A stretch of DNA of 64,000 bases from Acanthaster planci. Its lineage: Eukaryota > Echinodermata > Asteroidea > Valvatida > Acanthasteridae. The notes beneath the pieces were generated by a model. It did not search any database. It was not told where the DNA came from and saw only the letters and a program-made list of their open reading frames with translations. The stretch spans positions 1,504,765 through 1,568,764 of the forward strand of contig NW_019091403.1 in assembly GCF_001949145.1 (NCBI RefSeq), in the 5' to 3' direction. The number at the start of each line of letters is the position of its first letter. Position 1 is the stretch's first letter. Shown piece by piece: positions 42,501-56,500 of the stretch. The translations under genes were made by a program, and so were the position numbers.

Positions 42501-45500
42501 TAGGGTTCAAAACTGATCAACAGATCTGATATTTACTATACAAACATTACCTTACCAGAATGTAACCAGGAATACTAAACTTACAGTTTCACATTGGCAC
42601 AAGGCTTATACTTCGACTGAATTATTCATGTTAGGACGTGAAGCCCAGGACATTGATGCCAGATTATGCTTATTTCAACACCTGCCAATCTGACACTGTT
42701 ACTAAAAAAAAAGGTCAGTTTTGTGGTGCAAATGCTGAGGAGTTAAATGCTGAGTGGAAAGTGTAAACGGAAAAGTGAGTTGAAAAACTGATGGAAAATT
42801 GCGCAACAATAACACAGAAAACTCAGCAAAAAATTGAGTGAAGAATGACTACATGTACCTCATAAACTGAGATACACAGAAGTTGGATGGTGTCAGAAAG
42901 TAGAACTCATTAATGGGAAGGGTCATGTTGTTGCTCTTACACTTAAAAGACTGGATCACATTTGTCTATATTTCTCTACAGTATTACGAATTTTGAAACT
43001 TTGTTTCTTTCACAGAAAAACATTGTCCATAGGGACTTGAAGCTGGGCAATATGGTGCTGAACAAGCGTACTCGTCGTATCACAATTACTAACTTTTGTC
43101 TGGGCAAGCATTTGGTTAGTGATCGTGATTTACTTAAAGACCAAAGAGGAAGCCCTGCTTACATCAGTCCTGATGTATTGAGTGGTAAGTTACAGTGCTT
43201 GTCTTTCAATCCAGAAGGGTGTGCTTGTAACATTGAAGTCACCTTCCAAATTGTAATACAGGGTTAAAGCTAATTTGATCAGGGGTTATATCTTTGAAGG
43301 TCAGTGTTACAGGTTAGAAGTCACAGGTCATTTTTATTTGCAAAATGTTAGCTAAGTACGTGTAATTACAGGTTAGTATTAGTTTAGGGATCACAACCCC
43401 ATGGATTTTAATGTTGGAATTAGATGATGGTCGTTTCATGTTTTGAAAAGGACTCAGAAGGTTGTACTTAATATGAGGGAAAGGAATTAATAATGTGCTT
43501 GACGGGTCAGACTGGATTAGGAGAATGGGTGCTGATTATGGCCCAAGCATACATTACATACCTCATTACATCTTGTAAGGTGGCTTTATAAAACATTTAA
43601 GACCAGCCAAATAATGGGCTCTCAACCAATGGGAGTAGCTAAACTGTCTAGGTATTTAGTAAGTACTACTATACAGGTCTAGCTTTTTGATGACTGCTGA
43701 ATAAATTTTGTCTTTTCAGGAAAACCCTATCTTGGTAAACCCAGTGATATGTGGGCCCTTGGTGTTGTCTTGTTTACCATGCTGTATGGTCAGTTTCCAT
43801 TCTATGACAGTGTTCCTCAGGAACTTTTCCGCAAGATCAAGGCTGCAGAATATCTCATTCCTAAGTAAGTTGCTGTGTCTTTTTTCTGTTTTCCAACCCA
43901 TTGACTCAAAACTCCACATAGAGATTTTCCCGTGAATAATGTAAGAAACAATATCAATGTTTCAGTTACATGTCACACATTACTCAGTGGAATGTTAGGA
44001 TTGAGTTGGTTTTGTCAGTATGCAACCCATGTTGGGTTTTGTGGTCTCCTTGAAACTACACTCTGATCTGAAAAGTTATTGTATTGAAAAAACAAAAACC
44101 CAGTAATTACTGCTTTTCAGGAAAGTCACAAGAGGGCGCCACATCCATCATTCATAGGAAAGCATAAAGTCGTTTGGTTTTGGGCTATGTCCCTTTAAAT
44201 GTTAGAGGGTTGCAGTTCTGAAAAGTGAACTGTCACAAGTTGTAAATACATACTTGTATGTGGAGTGTAAATACATGCACGATTATTCAACCCTCACTTT
44301 GAAGATGTCATTAACCTCAGTACAGTCTTGACTGAATCCTGTCCTTCATTTATTCAGCGATAAGCATGTAACACTTGATCTTGTCTTTCAAGTAGAAATT
44401 TTCTGTCAGGTTTCACAGTACAACAGTCTATTTGCTGTTCGTAGCTTTGCCCTTAAGACAATTGACAATGTACCTATGGGCATATCCAGTTTGACTTTCA
44501 GTGTGCATGTAATACAAGCTAAGCTGATGTTTCACATTAATGCTTAAATGCAGTCACTGAAGTTATCTTGAATTTCTAAGACAACATTGCCTAAAGAAAC
44601 TGATACTTCTTACATGTTCAATCTAACCATGGAAGAATATTCCCTCATGATTTAACAAAAGTTGGTTGGATGATAGACAGATACATTAAGATATTGAGTA
44701 GAGATTAATGATAGAGTTTTTAGTGACCAAGTAAAATGCATTTCTTTTCAAGTTTTGCAAATGTGGCTCTTAGAGTTTCCTGGATATTACTAGTTTCTCA
44801 ATATTTTCTTTTGAAGTGATGGTAGGGTTTCAGAGAATACAATCAATCTCATCAGGAATCTGTTAGTCTTGGATCCAGCAGTTAGAATGACTGCCACTCA
44901 GGTTGCTGAGGTTTTGGATACAACCCTGGCAATGTGGTAAGAAAGACTTCAGATCTATTCCTGAACTGTAGCCAAGATTAATACAGCAAGATTCAATGTT
45001 GGGGGGGGGCAGGGGACATGTGGGTGACGGAACTGTGTAGTAATAATGGAGTATGATAAAGGCTACATGCTTGATTTAAAGAGCAAATGATAAAAGCTAC
45101 ATGCTTGTTTTTGTTAAATCTTTGTTCCCGTGTAAAGTCTTCACAGGACAGAATTATGACAGTTTAGTTTCTATCTCTGGTTGTTATCATCTACACTTTT
45201 CTGTTTGTTTTAAAATCAACTTTTCTTTTCTACGACCCAAACCAGTTTGTAAGTCATAATTAAGAGTGAATTTATGAAGTCCTCCGTTAATGCATGTTAT
45301 GAATATTAAGGTGTTGATAAGCTAAATTGGAAATGAAATATCACACCAAATGCCACAAGTGTAAAGTAGAAAACTGAAATCTTTCATGTTTGTTTAAATG
45401 TAGGAAATCCTTAGCTTTACAAGGAGAACAGCTTCAAGTGGTTCCAGATTTGGACATAGATGGTGATGGTGGAGAGGATGTAGATGGTTCACCACCTGCC

Positions 45501-45704
45501 AAACGCATGAAAGAAACATCTCTACAAACGCCACCTGATTGGGAGTTTAAACTTCATACAGAACGTAGTGTTATCAGTCTGGATATGAGACTTCAGCCAC
45601 CAACAAGGAGACGATTAATGCGACCACCTGTCCATAAACTCAGTCAAGATGCACGACCTTTGACACAAGCAGAGAAAATGGCTCATCGCAACCTGTTGAT
45701 GTAA
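38855..45704 (+). CDS. STK40: Serine/threonine kinase 40 (STK40/SgK495-like pseudokinase)
   Basis: A Tribbles-related pseudokinase that acts as an adaptor, reported to bind the COP1 ubiquitin ligase and to dampen NF-kB signalling. Seven coding exons total 1,857 nt and 618 residues (human 435). The kinase-like domain starts with RAGPYLLGPRLGTSP at about residue 212. Seen in order: KMLLHTEYSLLSLLH, GVVHHHGLFQ, HRDLKLGN, TITNFCLGKHLVS, RGSPAYISPDVLSG, PSDMWALGVVLFTMLYGQFP. The HRD motif is intact, but the metal-binding DFG is replaced by NFC, as in human STK40. LQVVPDLDID in the C-terminus resembles the VPD-type COP1-binding motif. The first 211 residues are Ser/Thr-rich and mostly absent in human. 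All splice phases agree. Confidence 0.95.
39765..39899 (+). CDS. STK40: STK40 coding exon 2
   Basis: 45 codons (LLTLSEQGKESNDERQGKML ... GVVHHHGLFQ), phase 0 at both ends. Human has EERQGKMLLHTEYSLLSLLH here. Confidence 0.95.
40472..40717 (+). CDS. STK40: STK40 coding exon 3
   Basis: 82 codons: DRAYELKQDHP, KRLCLVLDCLAAHEFSNKTS, DLMNLQHYVIQEKKLSEKEA, VVRIVESLHK. Phase 0 at both ends. Confidence 0.95.
40718..43015 (+). other. STK40 intron between coding exons 3 and 4
   Basis: About 2.3 kb of AT-rich sequence. The flanking exons align directly with neighbouring residues of human STK40, so no coding exon is missing here. Confidence 0.7.
43016..43184 (+). CDS. STK40: STK40 coding exon 4 (HRD and altered DFG)
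   Basis: Encodes KNIVHRDLKLGNMVLNKRTR and ITITNFCLGKHLVSDRDLLK. Phase 0 to 1. Confidence 0.97.
43720..43864 (+). CDS. STK40: STK40 coding exon 5
   Basis: Encodes GKPSDMWALGVVLFTMLYGQ and FPFYDSVPQELFRKIKAAEY. Phase 1 to 2. Confidence 0.97.
44817..44936 (+). CDS. STK40: STK40 coding exon 6
   Basis: Encodes DGRVSENTINLIRNLLVLDP (human DGRVSENTVCLIRKLLVLDP) and runs to MW. Phase 2 to 2. Confidence 0.95.
45404..45704 (+). CDS. STK40: STK40 coding exon 7 (terminal)
   Basis: Starts KSLALQGEQLQVVPDLDIDG, has an acidic/basic linker, then HKLSQDARPLTQAEKMAHRN (human RRLGHDAQPM) to TAA. Confidence 0.93.
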
Positions 45705-45849
45705 TAGGTTTATGCTATGGTACCTTGTAGGTAGGACTTCTGTGTCATGTGGTGTTGTGATGATTACATGTTGCATAGATTTTAATTGCACTTTAGATTC
45801 TGATAATTGTAATTTCATTGTCTGAAAATGGTTATTTTCTCAAAGATGG

Positions 45850-45855
45850 AATAAA
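45850..45855 (+). terminator. Candidate polyadenylation signal for STK40
   Basis: AATAAA about 145 bp after the stop. Another lies at 46437-46442. The true 3' end is not determined. Confidence 0.4.
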
Positions 45856-48800
45856 TCAGTCACTAAATGAAGTGACTGGAACTTCAAGTAAAGAAACCGC
45901 TTTGGAGACACCCTAAAACAGACAGCTTGTAATTGATGTGTGTAAATGTGTTAAATACAGCACAAAGGTAAAGGCGTACATTTAGTTTAGAAGGGTGATA
46001 CAGTAAATTGTACATTAAGTTCATTGATCTAATTTTGACCACATGAATATGAAATTAAAAGAAAGAATATCTTTTATATTACCAATCTTCAAATAGTATT
46101 ACATAAGCAGGAGTGGTTTGGTAGGATAGTTAAACTGAATTAGTAGATCAGAATTGGGAACAGAGGACTGTAAATATTTATATCAGTAGGATTTTAAAAA
46201 ATAATAGTTAGCAGAGATTATTTCAGCCAGAGACGTTACTACCATTACTACGTTTCTTCTGCTGGTAACTTATATTTTAAAAAAATAGTTCAGGTTGTAA
46301 TTTTTGTAGATAATATCAGAAACGTTGCTGTAAAAAGTCAAAGTTGAATTCAGATGAAACTCTAAAGCATGACTGCATATAAAGGTTAGATTAATTCTAG
46401 CTTTTGAAAGCTTTTTGTACAGTCTCTTTTGCAGAAAATAAATGAGTCATGATTTCATTTTTGACATATTCAAAGGATTGAAAACCTTAGCCAAGAACTA
46501 ATCAAGTTTGAACCCAGTGTATCCATATGTGGAATCAAACTCAATTAATACTCTTAATCCTTGGATATAAGTCATGCTAACTGTATTTCTATTTGAAATT
46601 CATTGAGCAAACTCAGATGCCAAAGATATTTATAAATTTGCACAAGGAGCAAATGGAGATTACTAATTTTAGAAAATACTTGGAAATTGTAATGAATTTT
46701 TTGAAGTGAGTTATTTGACCAATATGTGTATCAATTTCTTACATGTGTATAGTGTACAACATAGATTCATTAAAGACTGTGGAATATATTAAACAAAATT
46801 GGTTTGTAAATATTACAAGTCGGTAACTGAAGTTAAGTATTTTTAATGTGTGTTATATACATACTTATTCCTTGACATTGGCATCAAACTGGTCGCGGAA
46901 GTTGTCCCACATATTTGAGCTTCCAAACAAGATGAAAACATTTGCAGATATAAAGCTATGCCCGATCTGAATGTACATGTATTTCCATTATTTTGGTTAA
47001 TTTTCAGGTTGCTCTTAAACCTCTGTTTAAGCAACATAAAGGGAAACTTGTTCGAACTTATTTTAAAGTGCAGTGGACTAGTAACAGCACATACATGGTT
47101 GAAAGCATGATGTTGAGTCTGTTATTCCTCCATACTGCGCTAGACATACAGCAAGAACCTACGAGTATACTTAGCTCTCATGGGTAGGCTAACATAAAGT
47201 CTACAGTTCCCATATGGACAGGATGGTAATTAACTGTGCATATAACACACAGCTTGATGGCACAGTAATGCCTCATGTGGATCGTGGCTTAATTTAAATG
47301 GGTACATTGATGCCTTTGCTTCTGTTGCCTCAGAGGCCAAAAGCTTGTAATTTCCCTGTGGTGTTGAGACTAGACATCAGGTGAATTAATGCATTCGCAG
47401 GCAGTTTTATGTTATCCATAGTCACGTCTTCAAGAATTGCCTAGTTGAAGCACAGGTAACTGCTCTTAGGAATTTGACGTACATGCACACGTAGCTAGTG
47501 CCATCTATATGAATGAAGTGATGTGAAGCCCTAGTATGCAAGTAACTACTGGTAAATGATTAAATGCGGTTAATTCACAGGGGTCTTAGTTTGAGTTGCA
47601 CATGATGCATGTCAAATTGTTTACATTTTATTCTTGTGGCCCTTTACAATCGTAGATGATGTCTTTTCTTTGTGAAACAGGAAAATAATTTAAGTTGCCA
47701 ATTTAAAATGGGAATTAGTGTCACTATTAGGAGATGTTGATTGTGTTTATTTACAACTGATATTACTTGCGTGTGAACTATTAACTTTAAAAGACCTTTT
47801 CAGCAACTTTTAATAATCATCACCCAAATTGTAATGACGTCTTCTTTGCCAGATATTTCTGTTTTTCATCCCTGAATTTCAGTGAGTCATTTTGGTTGTG
47901 AGTTGGCAAATGGCTTCGCTGATAGGGTAGACCTTGCACCTGCATTTTTTGTGTTCTTGAATGATGTAGGACATGGTGTATTTTGGGCATACCGTGTTTG
48001 AATATTGAACTGGCTCACTTTCATAAGTTTTAGTTATAAGTCAGTGTGATACACAGTAAGAACTTAAGAACTTTTTAAAATGCTGAAAACTTATGGAAAT
48101 GCCAAACTCAAATTTAATCAATATGTTATAAGCAAAACTCACATTTTATACTACATTGCCATTTTTGAAAAGCAATGAAATAATATGCTCTTTAGGTTTA
48201 TGATTTTAATTGGCTTGGTACTTTCGTATAATAATTAGGAGGATATTTTATTTTAAAAAGCTTAGAACTCTTTCTGAACAGTTTAGGTATAAAGATTTTC
48301 TGTCATTCTTTCGTAAGTTCACTGAGGTGCATCGTGGCTTTTAACTGAAATTAACTCACAGCTGTGTGTCAGTGACTTGTATACAAAATAATGGCACGTG
48401 TTTGGAGAGTAGTGGGACTGTTTTCATCAATCTTAACTGTAGAAATAATCAAACTGTAGAATTCGAATTGTAAAATATTGAAAGTTCATATGCTTTACTC
48501 TATTTGTTTTTTTTTTCTCAGGGGCAATCCTGGATATATAAGTTAGCATCAGTGATACTGTATTTTTTTAAAAAGTGGCTGAAGACTTGTATAATTATTT
48601 TTACACACTTACATGTTTGAAACAGCATTAATAAATGAATGAAGTACAAGAAGATAGGTTCCGTTTGTTGCCATGGTTATGTCATGTGATTTTATCATGG
48701 GGTAAAATTTGACTTGCCTCACAGAAGTGTCACATCAGTAACAGCCTTTGGTTGACAGAAAAAAAATCCGATAAAATCATATTGATTACAAAGATGAACA

Positions 48801-50200
48801 AAGAAATTGTGGACGTAACAAAATTGAAGTATGAAACAACTGAAAATGGACGGGACTGTTTCCATGGCTACAGGATGACATTTTGGGTACCTGCTTTGTG
48901 TGGCTCTAAGAATTGGTGATTTGAGCTCAAATCATGACTTAAAGCTACCAAGTCTTTGCTATGAAGGGGTAGATCCTCAAAAAGTCATAAAGTCACAGAA
49001 TCTTTCGCCGAACCCAATTGTAGTCTTGAAGAGCAGTTCCCATAATTTGTAGCAAATATTTTGTTACAAAATGGTACACACGGTATTCCAACTGAATCTT
49101 AATGTCTATTTCTGTGTCTTTGCTCTATGATTCCGAAAACGAAGGGACATTTTTCATAAGAAATAAACTGTCCGTGGTATGATTGCGTACAGATTGCGTT
49201 TCTTGTCTGTTCTGTTAATGGTCGGTAGTTAGCCATAATCACATGCACTACTGTAAACTTGTGCCAACGAACTGTTTTTTTTTTACGGGGCGGGGGGGGG
49301 GGGTGCGCAGCGGCAGACTCAGAATTGGCAGACATGCTGTGTTTCAAGGTCGGAAAATGGCAAGAGCTCTGATGATAACTTAGAATTGGACCTTCCCGGT
49401 ATGGTAATGTACGTGTACATGTAGTTGGTTTGAACACAGAGAAGGTGAAGTGCATGTCCTTAAATTCATGGTCCTTTTGGCATTGTTTATTTTGTCCTCT
49501 CGGAAATTCTTTAAACTTTTATTTGTGTACGCGTGTGATTTTTTTATTCGTTATCAAATTTTGCCTTTTCTTATTGGTCTTGTGTTCAATATACGCGAGC
49601 ATAATCCCGTTTCTTTATTACCGGGTCCGAGACAGCGCCAACTTGCCTGCTAAACCGAGCCTTTAACAGTGGAATGTGTAATTCGATGATCAAAGCTAAA
49701 CATGCCGCTGGCCGCTGGCTTTGTGTTGTTGCGAGGGGAAATGTGAGCGAGATGGCGCGATAAGTCGATGTGCCGTGCACAGCAAATATGTAGGCTGCTG
49801 AATCGAATGCGGACACCGGATAGATGAGACGTGCCTGCTTCGATGCCCCGTACAAGCCAACACTCGACATCTCCGGTTCTATCAGCAAAATGAGCGGTAA
49901 AGCGTAGACGAAGACGCCAAAAATCGTCTGTGGGCTATTTCGAATAAGTGTATCTGTCGCGTGTAGCTGTAGGACCAGGAAACTATTAAGTCTTTGTTAA
50001 AACCAAGCAACGGCGTCGGTGAGCTATGTTTAGCAAGTAACAGCTAGCTAGCCCCCTCCAGCCCCCCTTTGGCCCCCATGCGCACATGTTCGCTGCGCTA
50101 AGCAGTAGCTAGCGTGTTGAGTGTGAGTCATTGCAGTTTGGGATGAGGTATAGTGACCTCGTGGAGGACCACCATCCGTACATGCAAATAACTTCGACTG
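45856..50200. other. STK40-EVA1C intergenic and possible 3' UTR sequence
   Basis: AT-rich with no coding evidence. A G-run near 49288-49302 and CpG-richer sequence from about 49600 approach the EVA1C promoter. Confidence 0.5.
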
Positions 50201-50460
50201 TTGCTGTTTTCTTCTGCTCCTTGTTATCGTCAGCATGCAATAAATCCAGCAAAGACTTTGGACTCTCAACCAGTTTCTCGTGTGATCTCTGACAGCGGCG
50301 GCAAATACCGTAGCTCTGTGGTCTAACTTTCCAACAAAGTGAACGTTTTCGTCAATTGTCGCAAAGCGGAGTTCTCGTGCATTTCGCCCTGTACTGCAGT
50401 GTTTTTTGTTCCTACCGGTTCAGTTGTCGAAGAGGAACATTCTTAGATGATTTCGGCGGT

Positions 50461-50551
50461 ATGATGGCAGAGTTGCTACCGGTGGTATTCACGGTGATCG
50501 TGGGTCTCACATTTCCTTATCTGCCCATTAGTCGGGCAGATGAGAACTCAG
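50461..50551 (+). CDS. EVA1C: EVA1C coding exon 1 (signal peptide)
   Basis: Two tandem ATGs (50461 and 50464) start a hydrophobic LLPVVFTVIVGLTFPYLPIS ending RADENS, with a G|GTTAGT donor in phase 1. The long open frame upstream has no other ATG. Confidence 0.75.
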
Positions 50552-53500
50552 GTTAGTCAGAGAATATTTTTAGACGGTGTTTTAGTGGACTGTTTTGCGA
50601 ATTATACGAAGTATCGTTTGTTCCTACGGACACCTCGGTACAGTATATAACTCATTATAAGAAAGCTGAACAACATTTACTCATTCACATTCACTTCAGT
50701 GTTGGCACTTCCACTACGGGTGTAAAGTGGTCATAAACAGATTTTTTGTCACAAACTCGCAATATTTGATGCAGTTTTCAATGATTCTAAGGGGTTAACT
50801 TTGATTCTTTTATAATTCAAAGAATGACTTTGATTGGGACTCACGGGGGACACTAGCACTTGCATTTTTTTCAGTCTTGGATTGTACTTGGAAATTTTGT
50901 GTCTGGGTATCAGGCCTGATGTACTGTATCAACAGTTCGAGTGCATTCAGTTGGTTCATATCTTGTGTGACGTGAGAAAAAATGAGAACAAAAGCACAGT
51001 CAGTTCAAAGGAAAAGGAAAATGACAAAAGCCCATAGATTTTATTTGTTCTGTTATTGCCAACTTTTGTGTTTTGCACACTGGTGTTTGTATCTTGAGCT
51101 CTTCTTGTTGCATTTTATGTTTATAAATCACTGGCTTAACTGCTACCTTAAATCTCACACCCACCACAGGCTGACTGGTTTATAGCTTGGAATGCCAACA
51201 CAATACCCCTAGTTTAGATTACTAAGCTAAGAACAGGGAGCAGTCATGCATGATCTCCTCCTATAGAAGCTGTACAAAAACCGCAGCGGATGTAATCGAT
51301 TTTTGTGGAAGAAAAGATTTAACTTGGATGGATATCATCCCAAATAGTCACTTTGAAGAATGGATTCACCAAGGTTACAGACTTTTAACCTTGAATAAGT
51401 TGATCCAATTTGGGGATTGTACCTTTGCAAGGTTGATGAGAAATGAGTCCTTGATCATAAAAGAATAGAAAAAAATCCCAGAATTGCCAACAAGGATTAC
51501 CAGGCAGCAAATGCAGAATTCAAGTGTTTCGTGTTTAATCCCCGACATAACTACATGTTGGTAGACCTAGGCCTTATGAGTTCTCAGCAATAAACACCAG
51601 GATTTTAGTTGATCCTTGTTATTAGCAATAGCATAGGTACATGTACAGTGTACTAAACACAAACATGATAGAGTAACACCTCAATGGTAAGTTGAGCAAA
51701 CAAGCATGAGATAGTTTATCTTTGGTGAGAGAAATCCTGACTTTATGGAATGTGGAACTTCCTAAAAATCTTAGGCCTACCTTATGTGACTGCTACACAC
51801 AGCTGCTTTGTTCCAGTACAATACCTGGATATGATTTGTTATTTTGAGCATTCTTAAATGCTTTGAGAACCTCGGATGCCATTCCATTAGATGTTATGCT
51901 TGAATGATTTCATTTCTCATTACGCAAGGAGGAGAGCTTTAATATGGGTCATCTCGTTCAAGCATGGTCTAATTCAGATATAATCAGCTTTTTCATTTAG
52001 AGCACTGACCGTGATAGCAGTAGTGGACTGAAGAAGGTTCCTAACCTACATACATGTACATGTAGCACAGTTTAATGTGAGGGTACATGTAGGTATCCTA
52101 TAGGCAAGACACCTTGTATGAATAAGCTAGGGTGTTATACAGCACTTAACAACCTGTTTTAACTACTGGATATTCTCTCGGGACAACAGCAGCAGGCAGG
52201 ATTTAGTAATGTTCAACTCCCATCTGGCGAGATTTATTTTAGGTTTCAAAATTGTGTGTCTTTTCAATGTAATGGCACAGAAGACCTGGACCTTTCATGT
52301 CAAACAAAAAAAAAATTGCCTCTCCAGAATTGGACCTACATGAAATATTTTAATCTCAATAAAATGAGACTGAGACTAAGACTGGCGTGCTAGTGCTTCA
52401 ACATAATAAAAGTCCAGTAATAAAATTGGCTGTTATTATGACCATTAAGCATGTTATTTCCTGTAGATTTCTTGGAAATTTCCAAATGTCATCTTCCAGT
52501 TAATATGTACTGTGTATGTGTAGCAACTAGAGTGCATATTTTTACAGGTCATAAGCCTGTAGTGACCAAACTGGCTGACATCGACTTAATTGATTTTAGG
52601 TTCAGGTAACAACAGGTGGATGTCTCTTGTTCAATTGACCAGTTAAAGTTATTGATTGTATAAGATAAGGGATGACATGAAAGATGTGGAATAAGTCAAA
52701 CCACCTACCCACATGTTCCTCTCTGCTCACTAGGCAATCTGAATAAATGCCACATTTGTTTTGGTGGTAGACATGCTGATTTTGTATTTTTGTTCACATT
52801 TTGGCACAAGCATAAAAGATCCTCTGTAATCCTAGTAGATTTTATTCTTGTTCTAATCCAAATTGACAGAGATAAAGATTGTATCTATGGTGTTTGCTTT
52901 TACTGGGAAACCAGTGCTTACATGTATTACACTGGAAATGCTTGGTTTCTGTGAATTTGGGTCTTTAGCACAGGGTAAAGGTCACTGATCTCATCTTGCA
53001 AAAATGCAATATCCTGAGAGAGTGGGTGCTAAGTGTTCAACATGACCTTGAGGTGACCTTATATCCCCCTGGCAATATTGCAGATCCACATCCTAGGCCT
53101 CTAGACATTAGAAATGCAGGAAAAACATTTCGTGTTAAGGCTGTTTTTGGCACATCCTACCATAGGTTCCAGTTATTTGTAGCTGAGGTGTCCATACTTT
53201 GGTAAATCTTATTAGCTGTAGCCCAAGGCCTACCTATGTTGCCTGACCAGTGCTGATTGGTGCAAACTGTATACATGTATACCTATGATGAAGTAGGTGG
53301 TGTGCTGGCTGCAGTCAATGAAATTTGTTAAATCCTTGCTCCAGGCAATAGAATAAATTCCCTAATCAGGTCACAGCATTCTGGTAACCAGAGTGTGGTT
53401 TCACTGCTTAGTGTTGTAAAGTAGGTTTGTACAAATTGTAAATTTTCTGAAATGCAGTTTTGAGTTTTACGAAAATTTCTAACACTCAGTTTGCTGATAA

Positions 53501-56500
53501 TTGTGCTGGTTGTTGAGAGAGTCTACTGTTATATGATCTTTTTGTTATCTACAGTGTAGGCCTAATTCAATCAGTAAAAATCCTTATTGTGCCATACAGG
53601 ACAGATGGAAAAATATGTGAAATCTTTGTAGCCACAGTTCTCCTTAAATGCAGTGATTCTGCTTTTGTCTGAATTAAAGTTTCTTATTATTGGAATTAAA
53701 CATCTTAACAGCACATCAACTGGCAAGTGGAGGAACACTTCATTGACACCGTATGTGGCTTATATTACTTGCATGGTTGACTTTAAGGAAGGCTTAGTGA
53801 TCAAGTCTGTGGATCGTGTGGAACATGTTGGAGAAGAGGCACATACTGTGCATACGTGTATGTTCAAGAAAGTTGGCCTAAGTTGACACGGCATGGCTGA
53901 TTACGTTTGTTTCCATGTGATGCCTCATAGTTTTCTGAGATTTTTATGAACTTGTTTTCAGATCTTATCTTACCGTTTAAGGTTTCTTAAGGCATTCTTC
54001 TGTATTTACGTTTACATCATGACATAATTATAGATGTACTGAAGGCAGTGCAACAAACTCTGATATCATGATTCTAGTTTAATAGGATACAGGTGTTGTT
54101 TCCAAAAACTTGCATAATACATTTGTGCTTGGCACATCAGTCATGCTTGGCACATCTTGCTTAGGGAGGCCATGTGTTTCATGGATCTCTATAGCAGCTG
54201 GTTCTGATGAAACTGGTATTTTCCTGCAGGCAATTCCTGGATGTAATAGATGCAGAACACCCATCACTATCAGCAAACTTCAGCTGACCTGAATACCACA
54301 AAGTAACCCCCATTGACCTGCTGGGGTCATCTGGGTTACCATGGATTCAACTTTAGAATGTTAGAAATGTTGAGCAATTTCCTGAAGATCTAATTCTCTA
54401 TCATGGTTTTGCACATGTCTAAGTGTGACAAGGGAGGTGAAAGGTATATAAACATGCTCCACACCATTTTGTGAAAATTGACAAATCAAAATTATCTAAT
54501 AGGGGTGTACATTTGTTGCATGGATAGAGTGTACATGAACAACTTTGGCCAAAGTTGTTAGTTGCAATATTGCAGGTACATGAAGTTGTGGGTTTTTTTG
54601 GGGAAGCTCTTAATAAACAAAGGGAATAAGTGTCCGTTTCTGTAAAGAAATGTATTAAATAGAAACTGAGTGTTTCTTGGTATTTAGACTTAGAGCAGAT
54701 GTTTTGAGACATGGGCGACATGTTTGTGAATGAATACTGATAGTGATAAACATACATACCTTTTTACTCAAACTGTTCCAAATCTTTTGACACCCTCCTG
54801 AATAGTTAAATCTGTTGAGGAATTTTGTGGGTGTTCTTCATACTGTAAATGTGTTCACAGTTACAGACTGGAGGATTGAGCTGAAGTAAATCTGAGCCTT
54901 AAGTTCTATAGTCAGTAAGATTATTAACAGATAGAGAGCCAATCTTGAACAGTCTCTTTGTTACTCGTGTAATCCCATTTGGATTTCAATGGTCTTCTGG
55001 GAAAGTTGTCAGGTTTGGAAACCTCTTTTCTTGTCATTAGCACATCATTGGAATATTTCAACTTAAGGTAGTCAGTAGTTTATGCATGTTTGCTGCAGGT
55101 GTTGTCTGCAGAAATATTGTTGTAATAAGGACAGCCTCAATCAAGACTTCCAATTAAACTGGTCATTATGGTCTGTATTAGGTTTTAACACATGATCCAT
55201 GAGGAGGTGAGTGTCCTTCATGGGATACTATATTGGAAGTTAAACCCTGGTATTGCCTTGTAATTTTCTAGTGCTAGCCTCCATTGTTAGTGCACAATAA
55301 TGTGTTACTGCCTTCCTTGATGTGGCTCACAAGTGCCACCCTTGTGCAATCAAAGTATGAATAGACTAGAGGGAAATCTCTACACAAAGCCCCTGTGGTC
55401 AACAATAAAGCTCTACTGACCAGGGTGGACGGAGGAAGGCCTTGGAGAAAAATGCAGCAGCTTAGTGTCTGCATACTACTGAAGACAGCTAAATTATGCA
55501 CACTCAAAGAATCAGTATAGTGAAATATTTGTTAGCTTAAAAACATGGGTTTCATGCATGATTCTACATATGTTACCATGTAAAAAACTTCACTTTGAAT
55601 TCAATATTTAACTGGAAAGTCATGCTGGCAATGCAAAACAAGACACACAACAGTCTGTTCTCTTATTGTTGAGCATATGCCTTTTAAACAGACTTCAGAG
55701 ACATTAATGCCATCATCGTGACTTGTTTCAATTTGCCTGCCAGGTTTGTCTTATGGTAAAGCATTCACTCAGTCACGCACTTAACACTAGAGCTAATCTG
55801 TTACAAATGCATTAACCGAAATGCAAAATTTCCTTGAATCTTACAATAAGCTGAGATTATTTGAAATGGAAAATTTTTGTGTTTCCCATAGACTGATTGC
55901 TAAAGACAGGGTTACTCAATACCATTGTTTGCTGGGTCTACATTATCTATACCATAAAGATGGAGTGAAAATACCATCATTGACCATTCCTGTTAATTTG
56001 ACTGTAAATACTGAATGACCATGTAGTTTTACCATTTGATCCCAATTCGACCTAGGAAATACAGATTGCTCACTTTCACATCAAACTGCTACTTGTATCA
56101 GGTAAAACATCATCAAAGAGCTGTGGGAGTACATGTATCTGCATGGCTGTGTGTCCAGGTTAATTGCATCTATGTATAAATAGGTCATAGTGTGTATGGG
56201 AAGTTCAGGAGCTACAGGTGTGTTGTGGGATGTAGTCCCAGAGTCATAGAGTTTCGATCATTAGTATTACATGTACATTTAACTCTTGATGTGATTTACT
56301 GTTCTTGTTTTTAATCTGTACAGATTTGTTAATGTCAACTTTAAGAAGCAAGTTTGTTTTTGCCTGTGACAAGGATTTTCTGGCATTGAAATGCCCTAAC
56401 AGCACAGTGATAACAATAGACAACGCTAACTATGGCCGGCAGGTGTCCAGTGAACGCATGTGCCCATATAGATGGAGCACAGTGGGCAGCTATCATGTTA

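Noticed and set aside
49285-49310. G-run near 49288-49302, considered as another hAT-type terminus
   Set aside because: No CAGNGG terminus beside it and no inverted partner.
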